A stretch of 64,000 nt of DNA from Ignavibacteriaceae bacterium (GTDB lineage Bacteria > Bacteroidota > Ignavibacteria > Ignavibacteriales > Ignavibacteriaceae): assembly GCA_023229425.1 (NCBI GenBank), contig JALNZG010000010.1:60429-124428 (forward strand), written 5' to 3'. Under the pieces are notes generated by a model. That model was not told where the DNA came from. It saw only the letters and a list, made by a program, of their open reading frames with translations, and made no database searches. Within the stretch, counting starts at the first letter, position 1. Each line of letters starts with the position of its first letter. The position numbers and the translations under genes are program-made. Below are positions 8,714 through 18,413 of the stretch, one piece after another.

Positions 8714-10360
8714 TTACTTCTTTTCGGCAATTGATCTTAATCGTGCATTGATAAATTGAGTTCCTTCGCGCCACTCCGGAGCATCTTTACTATTGGCTAA
8801 GTTAAAACAGAGATCAAATAATATTTTTGCGTGCTTGGCAGCCGCTTCACAATCAATTTCATGTTTTAGATCATCAAATGGAGTGTGGTAATAATTTAGA
8901 TAGTAATCAATAAACGCTTCCGTTACTTCCTCTCTGGATTTCGATTTGTTCTTTGTTCCTTCCAGAACTAAAATTGATGGAATACCCGCCAAGGCAAAAG
9001 CTAATTGATCTGATTTATTAAATGCATCAAATCTTTTAAATTGTGATGGAATATTTTCTAAAGATAAATTATATGTTCCGGCAGTTGAAGTTAGCCATTT
9101 ATCCAACGTGGATAGACCGGCTCCAATGCCAACAATACTTTCAAAGTCCTTGAACATCGCAACTCCATCTATATTAATGTTTGCGATTGTTTTATAAAGC
9201 GGAACAACCGGATTTTCGGTATAATAGCTTGATCCAAGCAAACCTTTTTCTTCCCCGGTAGTGGCAATAAAGAGAATTGATCTTTTAGGTTTTATCTCCA
9301 AACTTGAAAATGCCTTAGCTAATTCAAGCAGAACAGAAACGCCAACGGCATTATCAAGTGCGCCGTTATAGATCGAATCATTCTTCACCGCTTGTCCAAT
9401 TCCTAAATGATCATAATGAGCAGAAATGATGAGATAAGAATTTTTTAATTCAGCATCGCTCCCCTCAACCGTCCCGATAACATTGGGTGAGATGAAATCA
9501 CGTTCTTTAAACGCACCTTTAAATTTTAGCTTCGTTTTCAAAGAGAATGATTCTATTTTTTTTGTCTCGTGCATTTTCTTAATATCATCGAAAGTAAATT
9601 TAGAACCGGGAAAAAGTCTACTGGCAGTAATTGGGTTAATGATAATACTCAAATTGCTGGAGACTGAATAAGCAAGTATAACATCTTCAAATGAAAAATC
9701 TTTTTTAACGGCATTCCAATCTTCAAAAGAAGTTAACGGGATTTGAATTGTTCCTGACGCGCCTCTCGCAATTGCAATTCTTCTTTTTGATTCAGGATAA
9801 CTGTAAATCGTTGGATACTGTGCATCGAAATAGTCTTTATCTTCAGAGTAAGGTTCGCCATCAAGATAAACTACTATTTTCCCTTCGACGTTTACCGATT
9901 GATAATCATTATAATCAAACTCCGGTGCAACAATTCCGTATCCGACAAAAACTAAAGGTATCGGGGTTGGAAGAAATGTTTGCTGCCCTGATCTGTAAAG
10001 AAAATAATCAGTTGAATAATTGAGATAGGTAGTATCTCTATCTGAAAGGAGCATCATTTCAGATGTATTTAAGGTTGTGCTTCCATGCATTGGAATATTT
10101 TGATAAAAAGAATTCCCGGATGGAATCGCTTTTAGATTGAATTTTGAAAATTGATCCGAAATATATTGAGCGGCAAGATTGCCGCCTTTTGTTCCAACAC
10201 TTCTTCCTTCTAACGAATCATCAGCTAATATTTGTAAATGTTCTTTTATCGGGTGGGATGAAATGTTGGTGAAGGCGGAATAAAAGGAATGATTTCCTTG
10301 CGAGAAAAGATGAAATGGGACGAACGTGAGTATTATAAAATTTAGAAATAAAATATTCAT
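8714..10360 (-). CDS. Secreted M28-family metallopeptidase
   Basis: This 548-residue protein has a signal peptide (MNILFLNFIILTFVPFHLFS), an inserted PA-like domain (about 125-230) and a C-terminal M28 zinc aminopeptidase domain. The zinc ligands and catalytic residues are visible in SAHYDHLG, NGALDNAVG and TTGEEKGLLGS. It is likely an extracytoplasmic aminopeptidase. The start at 10360 is chosen because the upstream alternative is a TTG that would put charged residues before the signal peptide. A strong terminator separates it from the upstream beta-helix gene; it is tightly linked to the downstream PstS-like lipoprotein. Confidence 0.9.
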   Translation of the reverse strand: MNILFLNFIILTFVPFHLFSQGNHSFYSAFTNISSHPIKEHLQILADDSLEGRSVGTKGGNLAAQYISDQFSKFNLKAIPSGNSFYQNIPMHGSTTLNTSEMMLLSDRDTTYLNYSTDYFLYRSGQQTFLPTPIPLVFVGYGIVAPEFDYNDYQSVNVEGKIVVYLDGEPYSEDKDYFDAQYPTIYSYPESKRRIAIARGASGTIQIPLTSFEDWNAVKKDFSFEDVILAYSVSSNLSIIINPITASRLFPGSKFTFDDIKKMHETKKIESFSLKTKLKFKGAFKERDFISPNVIGTVEGSDAELKNSYLIISAHYDHLGIGQAVKNDSIYNGALDNAVGVSVLLELAKAFSSLEIKPKRSILFIATTGEEKGLLGSSYYTENPVVPLYKTIANINIDGVAMFKDFESIVGIGAGLSTLDKWLTSTAGTYNLSLENIPSQFKRFDAFNKSDQLAFALAGIPSILVLEGTKNKSKSREEVTEAFIDYYLNYYHTPFDDLKHEIDCEAAAKHAKILFDLCFNLANSKDAPEWREGTQFINARLRSIAEKK

Positions 10361-10392
10361 TTGCTTAAATGTAAATATCTCGATCAACAAAT

Positions 10393-10426
10393 AAAAAAAA
10401 GGACGCTGACAAATGCAGCGTCCTTT
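10393..10426 (-). terminator. Rho-independent terminator after the T9SS beta-helix gene
   Basis: Read on the minus strand, AAAGGACGCTG pairs perfectly with CAGCGTCCTTT across a 7-base loop and is followed by a run of eight T. It lies about 35 bp after the stop of the gene at 10461-13325. Confidence 0.9.
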
Positions 10427-10460
10427 AGAGTTGGTGAGTGAGAGCGAGAGAGAGAATTGC

Positions 10461-13325
10461 CTACTTCAACAACGTCATTTTTTTTGTTAGACTGAAGGAA
10501 TTTGCTTCCACTCTGTAAATGTAAATTCCGGTTGAAAGATTTGAAGCATCCCAGTTTACGTTATATGTACCAGCTTCTCTATAACCGTTTACGAGAGTTG
10601 TTACAACCTGACCGAGCAAATTATAAACCGTCAATTTAACTGCCCCGGCTTGCGGTATGGAGAATCTGATCGTTGTTGCCGGGTTAAATGGATTAGGATA
10701 ATTTTGAGAAAGTTCAAACTTCGCAGGAATCTGAGTTGTAGCGAGCTCTTCATTAATTGATGAAACTACAGGAGTCATTTTAATTGTTGACCAGCTCGAA
10801 GTCCAATCTTCATTTCCAAACGCACCAACAAAGGTAGCGGTTGCATCAAAGAATCCATCACTCGGTGGAACTGCTCCTCCGGTTAATGCCGGTGAACCAG
10901 CTTTTGGTAATGCATTAGGCTGTGAAAGGAAAAACGGATTGCTCAATGCTGCTGCATCATTATTATCGTAGTATCTATTATTATTGCTTGTGAACCAGTT
11001 GTTATAATCAAATCCGGCGACTCCTTTAGTTGAATCTACACTCTTTGCCGCACCTGCTACGATTCCATTCCTGAACCACCACAAACCATCTTTTAAATCT
11101 TTGTTGGTCTGCGTTCCATCAGTATAAACACCTGTTTTAGGCCAACCAACAATCAAAGTATTGCTGATTTTATTTTGTGATGATCTTCTTAAATGCATTC
11201 CATAATTATATTTTGAATCTATTGTTGAACTTGGTGTTGCTTTCGGTCCGATCAAGGTTACGTTCCACCAGGTCGGGGAAGTTCTTGGCGAATTCAAAGA
11301 GCCTGTTCCATCATTATCACTTTCAAATCCGTTTGATGTGCCTGCTTGATCGGCGACTAACGGATCTCTTACTCCAAGTAAGAACTGTAACTTCCCTTGA
11401 AAACCGAAATCAGTATCAAAGTCATCGTCAGTACCTCCATAAGCAATTAAGTGCTTACAGTTTACTGTGCCGCCAAACCATTCAAATGAATCATCACCTG
11501 AATAATAAACTTGAATATAATCTATAGTTGTTCCCGCACCTACTCCACCAAAGGTTAATCCGTTGATTTCATTATCCTTTGCAAATGCTACTCCGGGATA
11601 TTCGATTCTTACATAGTTTAATGTTCCGCTGTTATCATTCGGGTCTGTGCCGCCATAGATATCATTAAGGTCTCCCGTTCCTTCTATTTGTCCGGAACCG
11701 CTTGCTACGTTGATAGGAGCTTTTCCTAATAAAATAATTCCGCCCCAATCGCCAGCCGCCGGTTCTTGTAATGAACCCGATTTTGTATATTCACTTGTAA
11801 AAACAATTGGTGAGGTTGCTGTACCGATTGCGTTAAGCTTTCCACCTTTACGAACGATCAAGGAGGCTTTTGTTCCGATCTTTCCATAAATCGTTGTACC
11901 GGCTTCGATGGTTAGTGTTGCTCCATCTAATACATGTACAAATCCATTTAACAAATATGTTTTGTTTGCTGTCCATGTTGTATTTGTTGTTATATCACCG
12001 GTGATCTCTACTTCTGAACCGAAATTGAATTTTGTCCAACTTTGTGTCCAATCTTCAGTTCCAAAAGCTCCAACAAATGACGCATTCGCATCAAAGAAGC
12101 CGTCGTTTGGAGGTTTGAAACCGTCGGTTAAAGCAGGCGAACCGGCTTTAGGCATAGCGTCCGGACGATTTAAGAAAAACGGATTATTTAAAGCTGCCGC
12201 ATTATTATTATCGTAGTATCTATTTTTATTGCTTGTAAACCAGTTGCTATAATCGAACCCGGCAACTCCTTTAGTTGAATCTACACTCTTTGCTGCGCCT
12301 GCAACGATTCCATTCTTGAACCACCACAAACCATCTTTTAAATCTTTATTGGTCTGCGTTCCATCAGAAAATATTCCCACTTTTGGCCAACCGATAATTA
12401 ATGTATTGCTGATTTTATTTTGTGATGATCTTCTTAAATGCATGCCATAGGTATATTTTGAATCAATGGTAGAAGTTGGTGTTGCTTTTGGACCAATTAA
12501 AGTTACGTTCCACCAGGTTGGAGAAGTCCTCGGCGAATTTAATGAACCCGTTCCATCGTTATCACTTTCAAATCCATTTGATGTGCCTGCTTGATCCGCT
12601 ACTAACGGATCTCTTACACCAAGTAAAAATTGTAATTTGCCCTGAAAACCGAAATCGGTATCAAAATCATCATCTGTTCCCGCATAGGCAATTAAGTGTT
12701 TGCAGTTTACCGTACCGCCAAACCATTCGTATGAATCATCCCCTGAATAAGCAACTTGAATATAATCTATAGTTGTTCCCGCGCCTACTCCACCGAATGT
12801 TAACCCGTTAATTTCATTATCTTTTGCAAAGGCAACACCCGGGAATTCTATTCTTACATATTTTAACGTTCCGCTGTTATCATTAACATCGGTACCGCCG
12901 TAAATATCATTAATATCTCCCGTTCCTTCTATTTGTCCGGAACCGCTTGCAACATTGATAGGAGCTTTTCCCAATAAAATAATTCCGCCCCAATCACCAG
13001 CCGCGGGCTCTTGAGTTGAACCCGATTTTGTATATTCACTCGTAAAAACAACCGGTGAGGTTGCTGTACCGATTGCGTTAAGCTTTCCACCTTTACGAAC
13101 GATCAATGAAGCTTTTGTTCCGATCTTTCCATAAACCGTTGTTCCGGCTTCGATGGTTAGTGTAACACCATCCACTACATGAACAAAACCGTTTAGCAAA
13201 TAGTTATTATTCGCCGTCCATGTTGTGTTTGTTGAAATATCACCTGAAACTTCAACTTGAGTTTGCGCGCTCAAATTAACCACAGATGTAAATAAGATGA
13301 TCAATAACAGAAATACTTTTCTCAT
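10461..13325 (-). CDS. T9SS-exported protein with two near-identical beta-helix-like modules
   Basis: This protein of about 954 residues has a signal peptide (ends LSAQ) and two tandem copies of a roughly 415-residue module. Each begins with a GDI(S/T)TNTTWTA segment and contains GKIGTKASLIVRKGG and WGGIILLGKAPINVASG. The C-terminal type IX sorting domain contains NYPNPFNPATTI and ends LTKKMTLLK. It is probably exported across the outer membrane and attached or released. The start at 13325 has AAGG upstream; the longer frame adds 18 unlikely residues. It follows the Pho-box-preceded TonB receptor gene by 63 bp, so it is probably a surface partner of that receptor (inference). Substrate unknown. 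Confidence 0.82.
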   Translation of the reverse strand: MRKVFLLLIILFTSVVNLSAQTQVEVSGDISTNTTWTANNNYLLNGFVHVVDGVTLTIEAGTTVYGKIGTKASLIVRKGGKLNAIGTATSPVVFTSEYTKSGSTQEPAAGDWGGIILLGKAPINVASGSGQIEGTGDINDIYGGTDVNDNSGTLKYVRIEFPGVAFAKDNEINGLTFGGVGAGTTIDYIQVAYSGDDSYEWFGGTVNCKHLIAYAGTDDDFDTDFGFQGKLQFLLGVRDPLVADQAGTSNGFESDNDGTGSLNSPRTSPTWWNVTLIGPKATPTSTIDSKYTYGMHLRRSSQNKISNTLIIGWPKVGIFSDGTQTNKDLKDGLWWFKNGIVAGAAKSVDSTKGVAGFDYSNWFTSNKNRYYDNNNAAALNNPFFLNRPDAMPKAGSPALTDGFKPPNDGFFDANASFVGAFGTEDWTQSWTKFNFGSEVEITGDITTNTTWTANKTYLLNGFVHVLDGATLTIEAGTTIYGKIGTKASLIVRKGGKLNAIGTATSPIVFTSEYTKSGSLQEPAAGDWGGIILLGKAPINVASGSGQIEGTGDLNDIYGGTDPNDNSGTLNYVRIEYPGVAFAKDNEINGLTFGGVGAGTTIDYIQVYYSGDDSFEWFGGTVNCKHLIAYGGTDDDFDTDFGFQGKLQFLLGVRDPLVADQAGTSNGFESDNDGTGSLNSPRTSPTWWNVTLIGPKATPSSTIDSKYNYGMHLRRSSQNKISNTLIVGWPKTGVYTDGTQTNKDLKDGLWWFRNGIVAGAAKSVDSTKGVAGFDYNNWFTSNNNRYYDNNDAAALSNPFFLSQPNALPKAGSPALTGGAVPPSDGFFDATATFVGAFGNEDWTSSWSTIKMTPVVSSINEELATTQIPAKFELSQNYPNPFNPATTIRFSIPQAGAVKLTVYNLLGQVVTTLVNGYREAGTYNVNWDASNLSTGIYIYRVEANSFSLTKKMTLLK

Positions 13326-13388
13326 ACCATTTTCCTTTTTTAGTTTATTAATTTTATTTCCACACAAAAACCGAATCACTTTTACCCT

Positions 13389-16199
13389 TTAGTTCAATTG
13401 ATACGAAATCCCCAGAGAGATGTTGCGTCCCCGCTTAATATTGTCTGCAACTTTATCTCCATCCAGGGTTCTTTGAATAGTCACTTCATCTTGAGCCAAT
13501 AAATCTTTAACCGCAAATTTTACCGTGAAATTATTAAATATTTTTTGGGAGATGTTAAAATCGATCTGATCTCGTGGTCTGCTCAAAATATCACCGGTTT
13601 GATCAACGCCAACTTCTACAATTTTTTGCCCGACTTTATTATAAACAAGGTTTGCCGTTAAACCGGATTCATACAAATCGTAGTAAAGCCCGATATTTAA
13701 CACATAGTCCGCCTGCCCTTGCAACGGTCGTTTTTGGACAGTGCCCGCTTGACCCAAGCTTGCCGTTCCAAGATCAACTTCCGATTTAATAAGACTGATA
13801 TTGCTATTGAGTGATAACGGTCTGAAAGCATCCCAAATAAATGCAAGATTTTTACGCGCTTCTAACTCAATACCATAACTCACCGCGTTATCTGCATTTT
13901 TCCATGAGCGTGATTTGGAGCTTGTGTTTACTCCGATAACTTCAATCGGTTTATTGAAATGTTTGTAGAAAAGATTTGCGGCAAACAATTCTGTCGGATC
14001 AGGATAAAATTCAAATCGAAGATCATAGTTATCAATTACGGTTCTAACCAATTCAGGATTTCCGAAGACATAGTCATCGGTTAAAAAGTCATAGTACCCG
14101 GAAACTGCCAGCTCTCTTAATTCGGGACGCGCGACTGTTTTTCCGTAAGCTCCACGGAAATTTATGTTTTCATTAAACTTATAGGTCAGGTTTAGTGAAG
14201 GAAGTACATCATTGTATTTGTGCGCAACGGTTACTGTTTTTGTATAACTCTGGGGATCGATATAAGACAATCTTACATTGGAATATTCATATCTGAAACC
14301 GCCTGAAAGTTTGATATCGGATAACAAAGTTGCATTGAACATTGCATATGTACTTTGGACTCTTTCGGTCGCGTTATATTTATCGGAGGGATTTGAAACT
14401 TCGACTACGTAAATAAAATTCGGATTAATATTTTCCGGCTGGAAAATATCTTCAACCGGAAGACTGAAAATACTATCCCTCAAGTTGATCGAAGTTTTTC
14501 TCTGGTTGAAATCAAATCCGAATACTCTCGGTGCGTAATCTCTATCTTTTTTGTTCTGCAAGTAACCGATTTTGAAATTCGGCATTGAAGTTTCTTCAAA
14601 CGGTTTTATAAGAAAGTCCCCGCTAAAACCGTAACTTTTATCTCTCAAATCTGAAAAAAACCTTGTCGCCGTAGCTTGGTTCATTGAAAAACGTAAATCG
14701 GTTTCGGGTGCGTCTAACTCCCGGCTGTACCAATATTTCCTGGAATCAGGTTCTTTTCTCTCTGAGTTGGCGTAATTTAAATTCCAGTTGAACAAACTGT
14801 TGTTTAAGGAAGTAACCACATGTTCACCGATCAATTGAGTTGAATAAAGAGAACGTTCCGTAAACTGAAGCGAGGTAGCTTCTCTATATTCAGGAACGTA
14901 GAAATGGCTTCCCTTTGTTGTAACAACATTATTGTCTGTGTTCTGATTGTAAATATTTTTAAAACTGATCTTGTTGCTTCCGCCGAACTTATAACTGGCA
15001 TTAAATAACGCTCCCCAAAGAATGTTATTTAAATAATCGGAGCCGGTATAATCATACCAGGTACCGCTGTAATTGAAATATTTTCTTTCATACTTCCTTA
15101 ATTCGTTGGTGGATGAATAAGTAAGCGATCCGATAAATCCGAGTTTCCCTTCTTCACCAATCTCGTAAGAATCACCAATAGATAATTTGAAATTTGAGTT
15201 GAACGGCATTTTGCCTTTTTGCGTTCCCCAATCATTTTTAAACGATCGCCCGATTTCTTGAATGGTTTTACTGCCAAGTGAAGAATTGACGTGATCAGAA
15301 GGAACGGTTGAAGGTAAATTGCGCGACCCGTCGTCAATGCCGAGAAAATCATATTTGCCTGAAGCGGATGTGAGCATATCTCTGTTCGTTGATAAAGTAT
15401 TGTATGAACTTCCCATGCCGAATTCAATTAAGGAATTTGAAGGGAATTCAACGGTATTGATCTGGACTAATCCGCCGGAAAAATCAGCCGGTTTATCGGG
15501 AGTTGCTGATTTGTTTGTAATAACATTTTCAATTAAAGATGATGGAAATAGATCGTACGAAACGCTTTTCTTTTCAGGATCGGTGCTCGGTAAATTCGCT
15601 CCGTTCAGCATGGTTGAATTGTAACGATCGCTTACTCCTCGGATGTATGCGTACTTCCCTTCTGAAATGGTAATGCCGGTCATTCTTTTTAAAATATCAG
15701 TTCCATCAGAACTATTATTTTTTTTGATCAATTCGGCGCTGATACCATCTACAATACCCAATGACTTTTTCTGAATGCTAAGCATTGCGGCTTCCGAAGA
15801 TTTTATCGCTTCGGCAGAAACAACGATCTCATCCATCTCTTTTGTTTCGGGTTCAAGTTGTACATTGATCCTTGTCTCTTTACCCTCTTCCACAACAACA
15901 TTTTCAACAAGTGATGATTGATAAGAAATGTAAGAAAATTTTACCGAATACTTCCCCGGTTTTAATCCCCTAACTGAATATGTTCCATCAAGATCCGAAG
16001 TGGCTCCGATCGTTGTTCCCATAATTAAAACCGACGCGCTGATAAGCTCTTCGTTATTGGATTTGTCGGTTATTTTTCCTCCGATCGAACCTTTCCCTTG
16101 ACCGAACAATGAACTGAATCCATACATGAATATAAAAAAAACGATGAGTGACCGCATAAAAATTTGTTTGTCCCATTTGCTCTTGCTATACAAATACAT
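13389..16199 (-). CDS. TonB-dependent outer-membrane receptor
   Basis: This 936-residue protein has an N-terminal signal segment and a carboxypeptidase-regulatory-like domain (about 37-120, GGKITDKSNNEELISASV). The plug follows (about 155-260, with YAYIRGVSDRYNSTMLNGA) and then a long beta-barrel. It imports a ligand through the outer membrane using TonB energy. The ATG at 16199 follows AGAGAGAGAA; an internal ATG at 16157 would give a cleaner signal peptide and remains possible. A Pho-box-like array upstream suggests induction under phosphate limitation and a phosphorus-containing ligand (inference). Confidence 0.9.
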   Translation of the reverse strand: MYLYSKSKWDKQIFMRSLIVFFIFMYGFSSLFGQGKGSIGGKITDKSNNEELISASVLIMGTTIGATSDLDGTYSVRGLKPGKYSVKFSYISYQSSLVENVVVEEGKETRINVQLEPETKEMDEIVVSAEAIKSSEAAMLSIQKKSLGIVDGISAELIKKNNSSDGTDILKRMTGITISEGKYAYIRGVSDRYNSTMLNGANLPSTDPEKKSVSYDLFPSSLIENVITNKSATPDKPADFSGGLVQINTVEFPSNSLIEFGMGSSYNTLSTNRDMLTSASGKYDFLGIDDGSRNLPSTVPSDHVNSSLGSKTIQEIGRSFKNDWGTQKGKMPFNSNFKLSIGDSYEIGEEGKLGFIGSLTYSSTNELRKYERKYFNYSGTWYDYTGSDYLNNILWGALFNASYKFGGSNKISFKNIYNQNTDNNVVTTKGSHFYVPEYREATSLQFTERSLYSTQLIGEHVVTSLNNSLFNWNLNYANSERKEPDSRKYWYSRELDAPETDLRFSMNQATATRFFSDLRDKSYGFSGDFLIKPFEETSMPNFKIGYLQNKKDRDYAPRVFGFDFNQRKTSINLRDSIFSLPVEDIFQPENINPNFIYVVEVSNPSDKYNATERVQSTYAMFNATLLSDIKLSGGFRYEYSNVRLSYIDPQSYTKTVTVAHKYNDVLPSLNLTYKFNENINFRGAYGKTVARPELRELAVSGYYDFLTDDYVFGNPELVRTVIDNYDLRFEFYPDPTELFAANLFYKHFNKPIEVIGVNTSSKSRSWKNADNAVSYGIELEARKNLAFIWDAFRPLSLNSNISLIKSEVDLGTASLGQAGTVQKRPLQGQADYVLNIGLYYDLYESGLTANLVYNKVGQKIVEVGVDQTGDILSRPRDQIDFNISQKIFNNFTVKFAVKDLLAQDEVTIQRTLDGDKVADNIKRGRNISLGISYQLN

Positions 16200-16247
16200 T
16201 TTCTCTCTCTATTAAATTGTAACTGTATCGCAAACTTAACCTTGCCA

Positions 16248-16287
16248 TATTACGTTAATGTTAAGCCCGTGTTAAGAAATTGTTAAG
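16248..16287 (-). promoter_or_regulatory. Pho-box-like operator, four 11-bp-spaced repeats, upstream of TonB receptor
   Basis: On the + strand TATTA starts at 16248 and TGTTA at 16259, 16270 and 16281, exactly 11 bp apart. It has the same unit, orientation and distance (about 50 bp to the start codon) as the arrays at 7598 and 18330. Confidence 0.75.
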
Positions 16288-16310
16288 TTCAACTAAATAT
16301 CGGTCACGGT

Positions 16311-18080
16311 TTAATAAACAAATTGCTGCTCTTGAATATCTTCCTTGAATGACACATTACTGTAAATGTATTTTTCTTTTTTTGCATATTTGATCAGATC
16401 AATATCTATAAGAATGAAACCATCAATGCAATTTTGGAAATCGGGATCAACACCAAAGTCAAGAAATTGTGCCCCGCCCGGCTCGCAAAGTGCCGTGTAA
16501 TGTTTAAACAAAGGCGGAATTGACATATTGTAAAAATTTAATTTTTGTTTGAGCAGCTTAAACTCTTCTTTATAATTGTTCGAATTAAAAATCAAGGATA
16601 AACTTTTCTTCTGTTGTTCACCAATCCGGTATTTGTTTTTTGCACTTACGAGTCCCGAAGGATTACCATACCATTTTTCATAAAAAAAGACTACCATGGC
16701 TTTAACTTCTTCCAGCAGTCCATTTGATAAGGAAACAGGTCCGAATAGAAATTGCACTCTTGGATTCAAAGCAAGAAAGGCTCCTATCCCCATCCATAAA
16801 TAATCTAACGCATTTGTTTTCCAATATTTAGCTTGAACAAAGCTTCTTCCTAACTCTACAGCATAAGGGATATGGTAGTTAAATTCTTCCGAGAAATTAA
16901 AAAGCGTGGAGGAATAAAAACCCGTTACCCCATATTTTTCAAGAATTTCGCTTCCCACACCAAGCCGGTATGCACCCATTATTTCTAAATTCTCTTCATC
17001 CCATAAAACAATGTGAAAGTAATACGCATCGTAAGCATCGGTATCTAATTTCTCTCCGGTTCCTTCACCAATTTTTCTAAATGTTATCTCACGCAGACGT
17101 GCAAGTTCTTTAATGACATCAGGGAATAAGTTATTGTTTGAGAGCAAATATATTTTTTTTCGATCATCAAGATTCAGTAAAAGCTTTGCGGAGAGCAGTT
17201 GTCTTTTTATCTTTTTGGGGTCTATAGGATGAATTACATTTTTTTCAGTTACAAAAATTCCTTTTTTGTTTAGTCCGATAAGATAGACGTGTTTCTTCAA
17301 TGACTTTAATAAAGCCTTCCCTTTCAGTAATCCGGCGAACATAATTCTTGCCGGGATCAGGTCTCCAACTTTTATAAGAAGAGTTTTTCCCCGTTGTTTA
17401 AATAATTCACGCGGTAAAAGAAACATGGATAACGGTTTGGAGAGAGCTGAAACAACGTAAAAAATGATACTGTTTCTTCCGCCGATAAATACCGGAAGGA
17501 TTGGAGCGCGTGCTTTTTCGGCAAAGTGTAGAGCGCCGCGTGTCCAGGTGTTATCTTGCAAACCGTTTAGAGTAATTCTCGATACCTCTCCCGCCGGAAA
17601 AAAGATAACCGCATTTTCTTCTTTCAACGTTTTGTCAATAGCCGCAATATTTTCTTTTTGAATTCCGCTATCGAACAAATTATAAGGGAGAAAAAGAGTT
17701 TTTAGATTTTCTATTTGTAACAAAATGTCGTTTACAACTATTTTTACATCTGTACGAACTTCGAGCACAAGTTTAAGCAGTGCCAGCCCATCCAAACCGC
17801 CGAGAGGATGATTAGAAACGATCACTACTTTGCCTTCACTTGGGATTTTATCTTTATCTTTTTTTGAAACCGAATAAGAGAAATCCAATTCTTCAAAGAG
17901 CCCATCTATAAACGCGGGAGCTTCTACCCCTTCGTGTCTGGTTAAAAAAGTATTGATCTTTTTTACCTTCATTATTCTTGATAAAATTGTTTCAACTGCT
18001 TTACCTGCCAGCGAATTTTTCTTATTGTAGAGTGAAGGGATTTTGTTTCTAAGAATATTACTTAATTCTAACTGGAGCAT
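16311..18080 (-). CDS. Bifunctional acyltransferase, OlsF-like (ornithine lipid synthesis)
   Basis: This 589-residue protein fuses two domains. The N-terminal PlsC-type acyltransferase (about 60-270) has SNHPLGGLDG, a variant of the HX4D catalytic motif with five residues between H91 and D97, and the FPAGEVSR block (161-168). The C-terminal GNAT-like OlsB/hemolysin-type domain (about 320-480) has FHIVLWD, IMGAYRLG and VELGRSFV. This two-domain order is that of OlsF, which makes phosphorus-free ornithine lipids in Serratia and Flavobacterium (established). Its ATG follows directly on the stop of the small membrane gene. Substrate specificity is inferred; another lysine- or glycine-type aminolipid is possible. 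Confidence 0.75.
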   Translation of the reverse strand: MLQLELSNILRNKIPSLYNKKNSLAGKAVETILSRIMKVKKINTFLTRHEGVEAPAFIDGLFEELDFSYSVSKKDKDKIPSEGKVVIVSNHPLGGLDGLALLKLVLEVRTDVKIVVNDILLQIENLKTLFLPYNLFDSGIQKENIAAIDKTLKEENAVIFFPAGEVSRITLNGLQDNTWTRGALHFAEKARAPILPVFIGGRNSIIFYVVSALSKPLSMFLLPRELFKQRGKTLLIKVGDLIPARIMFAGLLKGKALLKSLKKHVYLIGLNKKGIFVTEKNVIHPIDPKKIKRQLLSAKLLLNLDDRKKIYLLSNNNLFPDVIKELARLREITFRKIGEGTGEKLDTDAYDAYYFHIVLWDEENLEIMGAYRLGVGSEILEKYGVTGFYSSTLFNFSEEFNYHIPYAVELGRSFVQAKYWKTNALDYLWMGIGAFLALNPRVQFLFGPVSLSNGLLEEVKAMVVFFYEKWYGNPSGLVSAKNKYRIGEQQKKSLSLIFNSNNYKEEFKLLKQKLNFYNMSIPPLFKHYTALCEPGGAQFLDFGVDPDFQNCIDGFILIDIDLIKYAKKEKYIYSNVSFKEDIQEQQFVY

Positions 18081-18275
18081 TTAATTCTCAAACTGTCTTG
18101 ACAAATCTTTGCTGTCGTTATGTCTTGCGAAAAGAAAACCAAGAGTGTAAACTAGTAGCGAAAATCCGAGTGAAATAATTCCGAAGAAGTATTCACTCCG
18201 CACAAGTGATAAAACAAATGCCGCAAGAAATGCAACCGTAAGTAATATTAAATTTGTTGATGATTTTTCATTCAT
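18081..18275 (-). CDS. Small two-helix membrane protein co-transcribed with the OlsF-like gene
   Basis: This 64-residue protein has two hydrophobic stretches (about 8-24 and 29-49) separated by a short loop and a charged tail. No family is recognised. Its TAA stop abuts the ATG of the acyltransferase, so the two are certainly one transcript. It may be an inner-membrane partner of the lipid enzyme (inference). Confidence 0.7.
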   Translation of the reverse strand: MNEKSSTNLILLTVAFLAAFVLSLVRSEYFFGIISLGFSLLVYTLGFLFARHNDSKDLSRQFEN

Positions 18276-18329
18276 TGTATTCTCTAAGTTGTAATTAATT
18301 TTTTTTCGTTAGTAAACTTACTGTCGCAG

Positions 18330-18367
18330 TATTACCGAAGTGTTACGGGAGTGTTATGGAATTGTTA
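18330..18367 (-). promoter_or_regulatory. Pho-box-like operator, four 11-bp-spaced repeats, upstream of OlsF-like operon
   Basis: On the + strand TATTA starts at 18330 and TGTTA at 18341, 18352 and 18363, exactly 11 bp apart. The array is 55 bp upstream of the small membrane gene. The four bases between boxes differ from the other two arrays, while the pentamers are kept, which argues for selection on the box. Confidence 0.75.
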
Positions 18368-18413
18368 AAAGATGGGAGGTGAATGGTCAATTGTCATTGG
18401 GCAGTAAACAATT

